Shown: positions 32,701-35,672 of the stretch, piece after piece
Position numbering within the stretch: the first letter of the stretch is position 1
Layout of the letters: every line of letters begins with the position of its first letter
Source: Dunaliella salina
Taxonomy: Eukaryota > Chlorophyta > Chlorophyceae > Chlamydomonadales > Dunaliellaceae
NCBI GenBank assembly: GCA_002284615.2
Contig: MU069565.1
Span: 274,158 to 310,992 of the forward strand
Length of the DNA stretch: 36,835 nt
Direction: 5' to 3'
Position numbers and translations under genes: made by a program
Notes under the pieces: generated by a model
Told to the model about the DNA's origin: nothing
What the model saw: only the letters and a program-made list of their open reading frames with translations
The model's database searches: none

Positions 32701-35672
32701 AGAGTCCTGCCAAAAACATCCTACATGGTCTGTGCTCTTTCACCAGTGCTTCGCTGGCACCTGCTCATAGCCAGAGAGCCAATCAAGTCATTCAGTCCTA
32801 TGCTTAGCAGTAGAACTTGGGTTCTCAGAGGTGAGTGAGAAATGTGATCTGATCTTTTTCTTTTTTGCCTTCCACGAGCCGGAATAGAACAAGAGGCTTG
32901 GCCTGCCCAAAAACTTCCTGCATGGTGTGTGTTACTTCACCTGCTTTCAATAGCACCTGGACATTGAATGGAAATGCAACAGAAGCAAGGCTTGGCAGGC
33001 TTTCTGTCTGGTCTGTGGTGTTGCAAACGCTCTTTGCAGGGAAATCAAGGAGAGGAGGGCACAAAAAGGGTATGAATCAAGCAACAGGCTTTTCCTGCCA
33101 CGAGCTTCAAGGTCTGTGTTTGTGTATTTCACCTGCTCTCCCCTGGCACCTGGCAAAGCAAGGAAATAGAGAGAGGTAAGGCTTGGCAGGCTTTCTGCCT
33201 GGCAGGCTTTCTGTCTGTGGTGTCTCAACTGCGCTTTGCTGGCGCATGCACTCTGTGCAAAGGAATCAAGAAGAGAACTCAGCAGAATTTCTTGCCAAGC
33301 CTGTGTTGCTTCACTGTCGCTTCGCTGGCACATGGGGGCTGGTGGCAAGTAGAACAAACCTACAGCAAAAGATGAACAGAGTGAGTCAGGGCCAGGGCCA
33401 TTGCCAAGGCACTTGCCTCATTGTTAGCCTATGCCTTGCCTAGCAATTCATGCACAATCCATGATCCAAACATTCTGACAATGACAGAAGCACGCTGCAC
33501 TGAACTTTCTTGAAGTCGTCACATTGATTGCTTTTCCCCTCCACTTTTTTAAAAATTGCTAAGGGCCGATTTGCTCAAACCTTGCCAATCATTGCACTGC
33601 CTAAGCGTGCCAAACAATGCTTCTTTACAGGTAAAAAGTTGATCACACAGTTTTGATGTGTGTAAGATCAGAACTTTCAAAATTTTGTGCTTTAATGTGC
33701 TCTCTGGTGAGGAATGTGCTTTCTGGTGAGGAGCGTGCTTTCTGGTGAAAATGTGCTTGAATGGTGAGGAATGTGCTTGAATGTGCTTTCTGGTGAGAAA
33801 TGAGAACATATGCATTTATTCCTGTGAGCTTATGAAGACATCTGTGCTGACGTGCACATCAGTGACGAGCCCCCATGTCACAGTGATGCTGACACCACCC
33901 CTGTTCCTCAGTGTTGTAATTCTGAGGAAGATCCATGCAAAAACAAACTATTGCACAGACATAAATGCATGTGGGTACATGCACATGTATGTGCACAAGC
34001 ATGCACACATGCTTGCTTGCCTGTCTGCAAAGTCATGTACATGCACGTGCATGCGTTTGTGTGTACGGCCACACATCCTACTCCAGCTCCTCATCACGTA
34101 AATTTGTCACCTCACACATACCCTAAAACTCACACACATCCCACTTGAGCAGTGATCCAGCTCCACCTTGCCTCAATCCGTAAGCACTGCGTACCCTCAC
34201 ATACTCAAAACATTCCACCTGAACTTTTCTACCTTGCCTCTGCCTGTAAGCAGACAAAAAGCACCCAGTCTCACATGTATTCCACCCGCAGTGTCCTTGC
34301 TTGCCCCCGTTGATCCCCGCACTCATACCCTACTCACACGTAGATGCGCACCTTACTTGAACTGCTCCTCTTCTCTCAACGCTCAACCATGCCACCATGT
34401 GGGAGCGCCGCACTGGGCATTTAGCATTGATGCCTCTGTCGTTCACCTTATACAAACCCTACCTGAGCTGCTCAACCTTGCCTATGTGTGTGCATGCCTA
34501 TGAGTAACGTATGAGTGTGTGACTGCACTCATACCCTACTCACACAACAATACACACCCTACGTGAGCTGATCAACACACAACAGCACACACCCTAGCTG
34601 AGCTGATCAACCTTGCCTCTCTGTATGAGCGCCGCATTGAGCATTCAGCACTGATGCCACTGTCAGTCACCTCTCACATGGCCTTCGCAAACAAGCCTAC
34701 CTGAGCAGCTCAACCAAGCCACCATGTGTGAGCGCAGCATCGAGTATCCAGCATTGATACCACTGTCTGTCACCTCTCACGTGACCTTCGCACACAGACC
34801 CTTCCTGAGCTGCTCAACCCTAACCAGTCTGTCTGAGCGGCGTATTGAGCATTCAGCGTTGATGCCTCTGTCTGTCGCCTGTCAAATAGATTTTTAACAC
34901 AAACCCCCCTTAGCTGCTCAACCTTGCCCCGCCTTTGAGCGCCGCATTGAGCATTCAGCATTGATGCCTCTGTCTGTCACCTATCAAAAAAAATTTCCAC
35001 ACAAACCCCCCTTAGCTGCTCAACCTTGCCCCGCCTTAGAGCACCGCATTGAGCATTCAGCAACGATGTCTATGTCTAACCAAACTGTTGTGGTTTTGAG
35101 GTTTACATGGCTGGCTGACGCTGGCGAGGAGGGCGAGATGAGGGAATAACTCCTTTACATGTGTATTCGATATTAATTAAAAAGACAAAACTCAAGATCA
35201 GAGGCAAGGTTCACACTTTCTCACAGAAATACTGTTCCAACTGATTTAAGTTTATAACAGTTCGGCCCCCTCTCTCAAGGCTGCGTCCTTGCAGTCAAAC
35301 AAAAACTCTAAGTGAGAAAATTGAACAGAAATGAGTGAAGTCACGCAGGGAAGAAAAATGAACCAGGCAAATGTTTTTCCTTGTCCTTAGGCAAGCAACA
35401 GAGAAAGTCTGTCGCCTGCCAAATAATTCTTTCACACAACCCCCCCTTAGCTGCTCAACCTTGCCTGGCCTTCAAGCGCCGCATTGAGCATTCAGCATTG
35501 ATGCCTCTGTCTGCCGCCTCTCACATCACCCTTCTCACACAAACACTCACCTGTGCTGCTCAGCCTTGCATTTGTTTGTGAGCGCCGCACTGCGCGTTCA
35601 GCATTGACGCCACTGTAATTGCCAGACATGCTCATGCGCTTTGGAGATCCGCTGCCGTAGCCGAGGCTAGGC
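275..35672 (-). CDS. Single 24-exon gene for a large uncharacterised algal protein (spliced; N-terminus possibly incomplete)
   Basis: The exons, in transcript order, are listed separately below. All have AG acceptors and GT donors, and reading phase is kept across every junction except exon 13/14. The joined product is about 1,528 residues. Residues 1-118 are basic and Ser/Pro-rich. Residues 119-722 are mostly helical, with conserved-looking blocks such as VPDIVFFHFMNKYGQRK, FAKFLSEEWDLTTFVDFL and IYSTYLMGLVQRHSRV. Residues 723-786 are an acidic/Gln/Ser linker, 787-1506 are low-complexity Pro/Gln/Ala/His, and the last 21 residues are basic. No signal peptide, membrane segment or catalytic motif is visible. 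I do not recognise the family. The block around exons 8-9 weakly recalls long helical or EF-hand-linked flagellar proteins of algae, which I cannot show from sequence alone. Introns make up about 87% of the span. Confidence 0.82.
343..2294 (-). repeat. Intron 23 with a 154-bp tandem array at its donor end
   Basis: From about 1100 to 2294 the sequence is a tandem array with units of about 154 bp (repeat starts such as 1668, 1822, 1976), built from smaller related blocks (GATGGTATCACATCCA, AGCAAACACCA, CTCCAGCACTACGAGAGC). The unit nearest exon 23 carries the donor GTGTCAGTGGGATCATGCC, and the distal units hold degenerate versions of it. At 965-1072 there is a separate 27-bp repeat (TTGGATACACTGCACCC). 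The part 343-940 shows no gene. Confidence 0.8.
2295..4455 (-). CDS. Exon 23, large low-complexity Pro/Gln/Ala/His tail
   Basis: 2,161 nt, 720 codons without a stop. Acceptor ATGCCCGCAG|GTTGTG, donor GCGTG|GTGTCAG leaving phase 1. In order it holds a Pro/Gln/His segment with repeated QPSQPP (about 4400-4230), a decapeptide-like repeat of the SAPQPDAVSA type (about 4090-3600), Ser/Gln-Thr repeats (QPASTIQLAS, about 3430-3360), a Gln run of about 14 at 3151-3192, then His/Pro-rich repeats (PHPPHASEP). Predicted disordered. The antisense strand is also largely open because the codon repeats are biased, but it has no splice or phase support. Confidence 0.82.
4480..5169 (-). mobile_element. Non-autonomous hAT element with perfect 8-bp TSD
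   Basis: Termini are CAGGGATGGGTAATACG and its exact inverse (17-bp TIRs). They are flanked by the direct duplication GGTAGCAG (4472-4479 and 5170-5177). TIRs starting CAGGG and an 8-bp TSD are hallmarks of the hAT superfamily. Several TACGCGTACG motifs lie just inside both ends, as subterminal transposase-binding repeats usually do. The minus-strand stretch 4920-4722 reads like the end of a hAT transposase dimerisation region (LVWLYCNL, then RLLKRMRQLEQ in another frame, then an acidic tail and stop), so this looks like a deletion derivative. It lies in intron 22, 24 bp upstream of the exon 23 acceptor. Confidence 0.85.
4722..4920 (-). pseudogene. Remnant of hAT transposase C-terminus
   Basis: Inside the 690-bp element, the minus strand encodes LVWLYCNL followed, after a frame change, by RLLKRMRQLEQ, then a Glu/Gln/Ser-rich tail ending EEEEAVE and TAG at 4722-4724. 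hAT transposases typically end with a similar hydrophobic-Asn-Leu-Arg motif and an acidic tail. The frame is broken and the rest of the transposase is absent, so it is non-functional. Assignment is by motif memory only. Confidence 0.45.
5178..5851 (-). other. Intron 22, rest
   Basis: No gene seen. Right of the hAT element are two copies of a 50-bp segment (ATGATACGTTGTG-containing, about 5195-5260), then unique AT-rich sequence. Confidence 0.6.
5852..6043 (-). CDS. Exon 22
   Basis: 192 nt, 64 codons, phase 0 to 0. Starts GVWRQRQARFHAAKMR, then a short Gln run, an acidic stretch (LPEEDEDGELEG), a Ser/Gly segment, and ends with Gln. Acceptor CTATTGCAG|GGTGTC, donor CAGCAG|GTGTGC. It marks the change from the helical core to the disordered tail. 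Its acceptor region is the seed of the largest array in the window (6044-8620). Confidence 0.88.
6044..8620 (-). repeat. Array of about 22 degenerate copies of the exon 22 acceptor junction
   Basis: The units are about 109-125 bp. Each contains a version of the intron end plus exon start found at 6043 (plus strand CCAGACGCCCTGCAATAGCC, i.e. TATTGCAG|GGCGTCTGG on the transcript), plus matches to the following codons. The copy at 6384-6412 still reads VWRQPQARFDAAK, against VWRQRQARFHAAK in the exon. Copies nearest exon 22 (6162, 6271) match best; those beyond 7600 are strongly decayed. The array occupies most of intron 21 and abuts the real acceptor. Confidence 0.85.
8700..8850. repeat. Three copies of a 55-bp repeat
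   Basis: GTCTTGAGCACGAnCATG followed by a CTGCGGTC block recurs three times with a spacing of about 55 bp within intron 21. I could not relate it to a splice junction. The rest of the intron (8850-9302) holds a (TTC)n tract at about 9024-9067 and nothing else recognised. Confidence 0.7.
9303..9450 (-). CDS. Exon 21
   Basis: 148 nt, 49 codons: FLMAKAGEALKDRAARLP and, later, GAVCALRGDFEQALQAHAAC. Acceptor CATGCAG|G, donor CTGCAG|GTGCGAG. The second half has a TPR-like helix hairpin pattern (small/large spacing, G-D-F-E-Q-A), but a single partial repeat does not establish a TPR domain. About four more degenerate copies of its first 75 nt plus the acceptor lie upstream in intron 20. Confidence 0.85.
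9451..9990 (-). repeat. Tandem copies of the exon 21 acceptor junction
   Basis: Four to five units of about 119 bp, each carrying CATGCAAATTCCTGATGG-like acceptor sequence and about 75 nt matching the exon 21 start (GGCGAGGCCCTCAAGGAC on the transcript). The three units nearest the exon are nearly identical; the last, at about 9930, is decayed. The rest of intron 20 (9990-10501) shows no gene. Confidence 0.85.
10502..10614 (-). CDS. Exon 20
   Basis: 113 nt, 37 codons: VTLLVEGVLKIQPQDTNDLE then AAVCRLEDIAILLLHKE. Acceptor GACTGCAG|GTGACC, donor GAAGA|GTGAGTTG. Phase 0 in, phase 2 out; the split codon with exon 21 gives Glu. Confidence 0.9.
11477..11679 (-). repeat. Two 109-bp copies of the exon 19 end plus donor
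   Basis: The block GCCAGCCAGAAGGTGCAGG (plus strand) starts at 11695 in the exon and again at 11586 and 11477, giving exactly 109-bp spacing. Each copy includes the codons for AYLHLLAG and the ATGAAG|GTGAAG donor. The two intronic copies are nearly identical to each other, so the duplication is recent. Both are in intron 19, directly after the real donor. The rest of intron 19 (10615-11476) has no gene. Confidence 0.9.
11680..11763 (-). CDS. Exon 19
   Basis: 84 nt, 28 codons, phase 0 to 0: AAAVSNKVEGDAKFRAY then LHLLAGVINMK. Acceptor CACGCAG|GCTGCT, donor ATGAAG|GTAAAA. Two near-perfect copies of its 3' half and donor lie 109 and 218 bp downstream, and degenerate copies of its acceptor lie upstream. 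Confidence 0.88.
11764..12010 (-). repeat. Two degenerate copies of the exon 19 acceptor
   Basis: On the transcript, CATGCAG followed by an AGCAGCA- and GGGGATGCC-containing segment occurs at about 11910 and again at about 12000, aligned to the CACGCAG|GCTGCT start of exon 19 and the later GAGGGCGACGC. Divergence is high. Confidence 0.6.
12270..12900. repeat. About 17 copies of a 34-bp minisatellite in intron 18
   Basis: The core CATGACTGAGGGCAGACAC recurs roughly every 33-36 bp, with flanks such as TTCAATCACATTC. It is translated as repeats like LPSVMNVV in one minus frame, which is coincidental. No relation to a nearby exon was found. Confidence 0.85.
13290..13440. repeat. TTGGTCACTGGTCATTGG minisatellite
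   Basis: Short units of GGTCATT and GGTCACA form two larger copies of about 76 bp (13300-13370 and 13376-13445). They are nearly identical and end in CAGTCATGTTGTGATATT. Confidence 0.9.
13590..13903 (-). repeat. Array of exon 18 end plus donor
   Basis: The transcript strand carries repeated GGGGATGTGCTTCTCAGGGAC, the exon codons SGDVLLRD, interspersed with GAAGACAGTGA runs that match the exon codons EDS. About six partial copies abut the real donor at 13904. Confidence 0.85.
13904..14014 (-). CDS. Exon 18
   Basis: 111 nt, 37 codons, phase 0 to 0: IYSTYLMGLVQRHSRVIMPH, then LRKWLVEDSGDVLLRDQ. Acceptor TATTTGCAG|ATC, donor GACCAG|GTGGGTTC. Clear amphipathic helix content. The last 30 nt (codons for EDSGDVLLRD) seed the tandem array that fills the first 300 nt of the next intron. 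Confidence 0.9.
14015..14360 (-). other. Intron 17
   Basis: 346 bp between exons 17 and 18, both phase 0 at this junction. No tandem array and no gene seen, which makes it a useful contrast to its neighbours. Confidence 0.7.
14361..14421 (-). CDS. Exon 17
   Basis: 61 nt, 20 codons: HIKMNVLEPAPMTKEQTEGE. Acceptor CTTTTTTAG|G, donor GGAGAG|GTGCGT. Phase 2 in, phase 0 out. Its acceptor region is degenerately repeated in the adjoining part of intron 16 (14422-14660). Confidence 0.82.
14422..14660 (-). repeat. Degenerate copies of the exon 17 acceptor region
   Basis: About four units of about 62 bp with CTTGATGTGCATGAGAAAGCA (plus strand) match the acceptor region CTTGATGTGCCTAAAAAAGCA. The AG is changed in most copies. 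Confidence 0.7.
14761..14963. mobile_element. hAT-like MITE, about 203 bp
   Basis: Left end CAAGGGATGGGTC and right end GACCCATCCCTG are inverted copies apart from one base indel, and they resemble the TIRs of the 690-bp hAT element. The flanking 8-mers GAGCTTTC and GAATTTTC agree at 6 of 8 positions, consistent with an old target duplication. The interior is AT-rich with an imperfect palindrome (GGCATGAACGAGGCATG). It has no coding capacity and lies in intron 16. Confidence 0.6.
15060..15175. repeat. Five copies of a 24-bp minisatellite
   Basis: Units of GCACCTCTACATACAAATG plus CGGG repeat five times head to tail in intron 16. Confidence 0.9.
15504..15620. repeat. (CA)n microsatellite
   Basis: About 117 bp of CA dinucleotides, slightly interrupted by TA and TG towards the end. 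It is transcribed as (UG)n in intron 16. Confidence 0.95.
15772..15842 (-). CDS. Exon 16
   Basis: 71 nt, 23 codons: VENVTSISEKFFIQATIHN then VQIR. Acceptor CATTCCCCAG|GTGGAG, consensus donor GGCA|GTAAGT. The phase 2 end joins exon 17 to give Gln. This donor was preferred over a weak GC site at 15800 because it restores phase exactly. Confidence 0.85.
15905..16000. repeat. 52-bp direct duplication in intron 15
   Basis: GAGAGTGAGAAAAGCTTGCA followed by a GTATCAT variant occurs twice with a spacing of about 52 bp. Confidence 0.85.
16355..16425. repeat. Interstitial TTTAGGG-type telomeric repeats
   Basis: Irregular GGGTTTAGG/GGGTTTAGGG units lie just downstream of the exon 15 donor. The TTTAGGG type is that of plants and several green algae. 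Confidence 0.85.
16460..16600 (-). CDS. Exon 15
   Basis: 141 nt, 47 codons, phase 0 to 0: VPVDALPAYMDQMLAPETSE, then EAKAEAQLSFVQLAAAFERN and VPTAEVQ. Acceptor CTTCTCAG|GTGCC, donor GTGCAG|GTGGGG; a donor 6 nt upstream (GAG|GTGCAG) is also in phase. Ala/Glu-rich helical segment. It lies between complementary (CA)n and (TG)n intron tracts. Confidence 0.88.
16661..16764. repeat. (TG)n microsatellite
   Basis: About 104 bp of TG dinucleotides with a few CG changes, 60 bp from the exon 15 acceptor. It is transcribed as (CA)n in intron 14. Confidence 0.95.
17595..17806 (-). repeat. 58-bp array seeded by the exon 14 donor
   Basis: Three units of about 58 bp each carry GTGATTACTGGCACCTGATC on the transcript strand, which is exactly the start of intron 14. 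Only intron sequence is copied, not exon codons. The rest of intron 14 (16765-17590) has no gene; 17110-17190 holds a short direct repeat (CCCTTGTGAGCTTTAGCC type). Confidence 0.8.
17807..17909 (-). CDS. Exon 14
   Basis: 103 nt, 34 codons: FLRLLCTELQRINSFIGG then LAEEKFARMDNQKTGQ. Acceptor CTTTTCCAG|G after a strong pyrimidine tract; donor GGGCAG|GTGATT. Ends in phase 0, matching exon 15. A near copy of its first 34 nt lies upstream at about 18124-18160, with Phe changed to Tyr. Confidence 0.82.
17920..18052. repeat. Homopurine tract in intron 13
   Basis: About 130 bp of GGAGAAAGGAAAAGG repeats on the plus strand. On the transcript it is a long polypyrimidine tract leading into the exon 14 acceptor. 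Confidence 0.85.
18060..18215 (-). repeat. Duplication involving the exon 13 end and exon 14 start
   Basis: Two copies of a block (GGAAAATGC ... ATCCATACCACTTTCATG) are separated by a near copy of exon 14's first 34 nt (GTACCTGAGGCTTATGTGC). The real exon 14 start follows after the homopurine tract. Confidence 0.8.
18161..18278 (-). CDS. Exon 13 (3' end uncertain)
   Basis: The 5' part is convincing: acceptor GAGGAAG|T in phase with exon 12 (split codon Leu), then INAAVLPTIEMATIRAAFAG and SENAKE. The 3' boundary is unclear. The only nearby GT (AAG|GTACCT, used here) leaves phase 0, while exon 14 needs phase 2. The sequence around it has been duplicated with exon 14's start (18060-18215), so the donor may be a decayed or non-GT site, or exon 14 may begin at a later AG. 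Confidence 0.5.
18650..19060 (-). repeat. Degenerate copies of the exon 12 end plus donor
   Basis: GCGAGGCATCTGTGGAC and GGCGAGGCACATTG (plus strand) match the exon 12 block GCGAGGCATCTTGAAC. GATCCCACTCTCAGGTATC-type blocks match the donor GATCCTCACTCACAGATAG. About five copies of about 60-75 bp fill the donor end of intron 12. 18279-18650 shows no gene. Confidence 0.7.
19061..19155 (-). CDS. Exon 12
   Basis: 95 nt, 31 codons: VDAATVERARREKQAG then PNDYFPDRLFKMPRY. Acceptor TTCGCACAG|GTCGAT, donor TATCT|GTGAGTGAGG. Phase 0 in, phase 2 out. Degenerate copies of its acceptor side (19300-19790) and donor side (18650-19060) flank it. Confidence 0.85.
19300..19790 (-). repeat. Tandem copies of the exon 12 acceptor junction
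   Basis: About four units of about 118 bp. Each has CACGTTCCACAGAAGCATCA followed by GGACACTGCAAGAG, aligned with CACGCTCCACAGTGGCAGCA followed by TCGACCTGTGCGAAG at the exon 12 start. Copies still read DASVERV, against DAATVER in the exon. The array lies in intron 11 next to the acceptor. Confidence 0.8.
20240..20320. repeat. Three copies of a 27-bp repeat in intron 11
   Basis: GGTCTATTTGCTGTGCAAGC plus TAA repeats three times exactly. The rest of the intron (19800-20240, 20320-20614) has nothing recognised. Confidence 0.95.
20615..20705 (-). CDS. Exon 11
   Basis: 91 nt, 30 codons: CMYVADTVIGFCSQEVRERF, then HTLCFEQCQE, with five cysteines. Acceptor TTTCTGTCCAG|G has a good pyrimidine tract; donor GAG|GTAGGTAAA. 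The frame is open upstream of the acceptor (IDACIHFLSR), so a longer exon starting at 20741 is possible but breaks phase with exon 10. Confidence 0.85.
20995..21119 (-). CDS. Exon 10
   Basis: 125 nt, 41 codons (contains ALHKESFELLDAMTVQPSR and YPKDPGKDEAYPWACFH). Acceptor ATCAAAG|GCACTG, donor CACAA|GTGAGTACC. Phase 0 in, phase 2 out; the split codon with exon 11 gives Lys. Includes an Asp/Pro/Lys-rich loop. Confidence 0.85.
21120..21872 (-). other. Intron 9
   Basis: No gene seen. It contains short AATGAGTCA/AATGTCAAA repeats at 21230-21330. Confidence 0.6.
21873..21955 (-). CDS. Exon 9
   Basis: 83 nt, 27 codons: FAKFLSEEWDLTTFVDFL followed by TAQSMLLQ. Acceptor GCCTGCAG|AAAAT, donor CTGCAG|GTGAGTATT. 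Phase 1 in, phase 0 out. With exon 8 it forms a helix-turn-helix block of alternating hydrophobic and acidic residues, probably a folded domain. Confidence 0.9.
22560..23330 (-). mobile_element. Possible decayed hAT-like stretch in intron 8
   Basis: The minus frame at 22920-22639 reads WFKGVEDNAKYILGHVISKG then NSKISSH, spaced rather like a hAT zf-BED domain that has lost its cysteines. The block at 23205-23275 (GGGATGGTTGG, then CCCTCCCTCCTAAAAAA) resembles the same-side interior of the 690-bp hAT element. No TIR or TSD was found. Weak call. Confidence 0.25.
23870..24663 (-). repeat. Array of exon 8 end plus donor
   Basis: The plus strand repeats CTCACCTAGGCGCTGGTCTTG then TGTGCGATGCAA about ten times. 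On the transcript each copy reads as codons for LHRTQDQRL plus the donor TAG|GTGAGTG. Spacing is irregular (about 60-120 bp). Copies near 24664 match the exon best, and many keep the GTGAG. No gene lies elsewhere in intron 8 (21956-23870) beyond the possible hAT relic. Confidence 0.88.
24664..24837 (-). CDS. Exon 8
   Basis: 174 nt, 57 full codons, the most protein-like exon (contains RTEVLRKQTVPDIVFFHFM, NKYGQRKVASKYVGSLVNSL and ends HRTQDQRL). Acceptor CATGCAG|GTGAAATG, donor CCTAG|GTGAGTGCG. The split codon with exon 9 gives Glu, making a continuous DQRLENFAKFLSEEW. The last 27 nt plus the donor are repeated many times in the downstream intron (23870-24663). Confidence 0.92.
24838..25281 (-). 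other. Intron 7
   Basis: No gene. It has direct repeats of GCATGGGGCAAGCA (25075-25215) and of a CCTTAAATTTAAGGCAAAA-type block near 24960-25020. Confidence 0.6.
25282..25424 (-). CDS. Exon 7
   Basis: 143 nt, 47 full codons (contains EAADNAVEKLGNMPKNVRLV and GWLLAVVEAVYRE). Acceptor CCTTGCAG|GGAGG, donor GGAGG|GTGGGT. Phase 2 in, phase 1 out; the split codon with exon 8 gives Gly. The amphipathic helix pattern and lack of low complexity mark this as conserved-core sequence. Confidence 0.87.
26593..26692 (-). repeat. Decayed copy of the exon 6 3' part
   Basis: The transcript ATGTTTGCTTCACCTGAGG ... GAGAGAGGGCGAGGG aligns with the exon 6 sequence ATGCTTGCTTCAGCTGAGG ... GAGGGCAAGGGCGG. It lies just beyond the TG tract that follows the real donor. 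The rest of intron 6 (25425-26590) has a duplicated block of about 150 bp (GCGGAGAGCAGG at 25727 and 25883) and no gene. Confidence 0.75.
26693..26777. repeat. (CA)n microsatellite containing an assembly gap
   Basis: CA dinucleotides with five Ns at 26747-26751, so the true length is unknown. It begins at the exon 6 donor on the transcript side. Confidence 0.95.
26781..26932 (-). CDS. Exon 6
   Basis: 152 nt, about 50 codons of Ala/Glu-rich helix (SAIKSAIRSTPEGRESVEAA and LASAEAYHAWEELLEGK). Acceptor CATGCAG|AGTGCC. The donor GAATT|GTATGTGTG runs straight into a TG microsatellite. A second donor 21 nt upstream (GG|GTGGGT, exon end 26802) keeps the same phase and may be the one used. Decayed copies of this exon flank it on both sides: 26593-26692, and 26990-27180. 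Confidence 0.75.
26990..27180 (-). repeat. Two decayed copies of the exon 6 acceptor side
   Basis: The copy at 27025-27090 (plus strand ACTCCTGCCCTCTGGGGTGC then TCCTGATGGCTGACTT) closely matches exon 6's start; the second at 27130-27180 is weaker. The CATGCAG|AGTGCCA acceptor is retained in the first. Confidence 0.8.
27340..27800. repeat. 27-bp minisatellite, about 17 copies
   Basis: Units of the type GACACAAATTGGGTCCCTA plus TTGTGTTGCACCCA vary between copies in intron 5. No clear link to the exon 5 or 6 junctions was seen. Confidence 0.85.
27889..27942 (-). CDS. Exon 5
   Basis: 54 nt, phase 0 to phase 0, encoding NSRRKIGPLETPNPTTPQ. Acceptor GCTTACAG|AAT, donor CCACAG|GTAGTA. The opposite strand of the same block is also open with plausible splice sites (27821-27943 plus). 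The minus-strand reading is preferred because it keeps phase with exons 4 and 6. Confidence 0.5.
28225..28705. repeat. 205-bp dimeric tandem repeat in intron 4
   Basis: ACAAAGCACAGGACGCAGCAC starts at 28301, 28401, 28506 and 28606, so 100- and 105-bp monomers alternate as a 205-bp dimer. Alternate monomers carry GCTGATGGTCTGAAAGCAGG or GCTAATGGTCAAAAAGCAAA. Confidence 0.92.
28760..28802 (-). CDS. Exon 4
   Basis: 43 nt encoding a short Lys/Gln/Glu helix (LKGEKKQVEKQVQA). Acceptor GCTCAG|C, donor AAGCT|GTGTGAGC. An alternative donor 2 nt further (GTGAGC) would leave phase 2. Chosen because both phases then match exons 3 and 5. A longer version starting at an upstream AG is open but breaks the phase with exon 3. 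Confidence 0.55.
29670..29745. repeat. Interstitial telomere-type repeats, head to head
   Basis: AGGGTTAGGGTTTAGGGTTA then CCTAAACCCTAAGAG shows TTTAGGG units meeting inverted units at about 29723. Another CCCTAACCCTA lies at 30268-30280. The rest of intron 3 (28803-29670, 29745-30710) is repeat-rich (GAGTTGCACACAGGCAAG blocks) without a gene. Confidence 0.8.
30713..31260 (-). repeat. 200-bp higher-order array seeded by the exon 3 donor
   Basis: GTGCCGTCAACCATGACAAT and related blocks repeat every 35-50 bp, grouped in 200-bp units (30864 and 31064 start equivalent frames). On the transcript, GTTGACGGCACAAGGGTTGT matches the start of intron 3 (GTTGACAGCACAGGGGTTGC). Confidence 0.82.
31261..31330 (-). 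CDS. Exon 3
   Basis: 70 nt encoding an acidic then Ser-rich disordered piece (DNGADPESNSSKASSSPAKG). Acceptor TGTGCAG|AAGAT, donor CACCACA|GTGAGT. Phase 1 in, phase 2 out; the split codon with exon 4 gives His. The intron sequence just after the donor is the seed of the 200-bp array downstream. Confidence 0.75.
31331..32505 (-). other. Intron 2
   Basis: No supported exon. It contains short repeats (CACTTGCCACA, 31845-31925; GGATGTGGTGTGCATCTAGA-type, 32190-32270) and a small open frame at 31699-31790 discussed among the rejected items. Confidence 0.6.
32506..32571 (-). CDS. Exon 2
   Basis: 66 nt encoding a Pro-rich segment (ASMDLAPPARITKPEPQPSP). Acceptor GAGCAG|GGGCC, consensus donor CCAA|GTAAGT. 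It enters in phase 1 from exon 1 and leaves in phase 1; the split codon with exon 3 gives Lys. An in-frame TGA sits just upstream of the acceptor, so the ATG at 32561-32563 is an alternative start if exon 1 is not used. Degenerate acceptor copies fill the adjacent intron (32572-33350). Confidence 0.75.
32572..33350 (-). repeat. Four units of a 185-bp array derived from the exon 2 acceptor
   Basis: CACCTGCTCATAGC-like blocks recur at about 32571, 32760, 32938, 33129 and 33311. On the transcript the second copy reads GCTATGAGCAG|GTGCCAGCG, against GCTATGAGCAG|GGGCCAGCA at exon 2. Confidence 0.8.
33690..33800. repeat. GTGCTTTCTGGTGAGGA minisatellite
   Basis: About five variable copies of GTGCTTTCTGGTGAGGAAT in intron 1. 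33350-33690 and 33800-34150 show no gene. Confidence 0.85.
34150..35550 (-). repeat. Array of exon 1 end plus donor, about 103-bp period
   Basis: GAGCGCCGCATTGAGCATTC, followed by AGCATTGATGCC, occurs about seven times (34408, 34627, 34730, 34835, 34937, 35040, 35477). It matches exon 1 at 35580 (GAGCGCCGCACTGCGCGTTC, AGCATTGACGCC), the codons for GVNAERAVRRS. Several spacings are 102-105 bp. A GCTGCTCAACCTTGCC block matches the exon end (codons ARLSS). 35150-35380 interrupts the array with unrelated AT-rich sequence. Confidence 0.88.
35551..35672 (-). CDS. Exon 1 (first exon recognised)
   Basis: 122 nt, about 40 codons, rich in Ser, Arg and Gly (contains GYGSGSPKRMSMSGNYSG and NAERAVRRSQTNARLSS). 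The acceptor used is ACTCAG|G and the donor is ACAG|GTGAGTG, leaving phase 1. The phase joins exactly to exon 2 (G + GG = Gly). The frame stays open upstream to an ATG at 35768-35770, so this could be the first coding exon with a start there, or at the internal Met codons of KRMSM. I cannot decide. Junction-derived repeats lie downstream in intron 1. Confidence 0.7.

Noticed and set aside
34150..35550. CRISPR-like regular spacing of repeats
   Set aside because: The spacers are themselves repetitive, the repeats are degenerate, and the context is eukaryotic introns.
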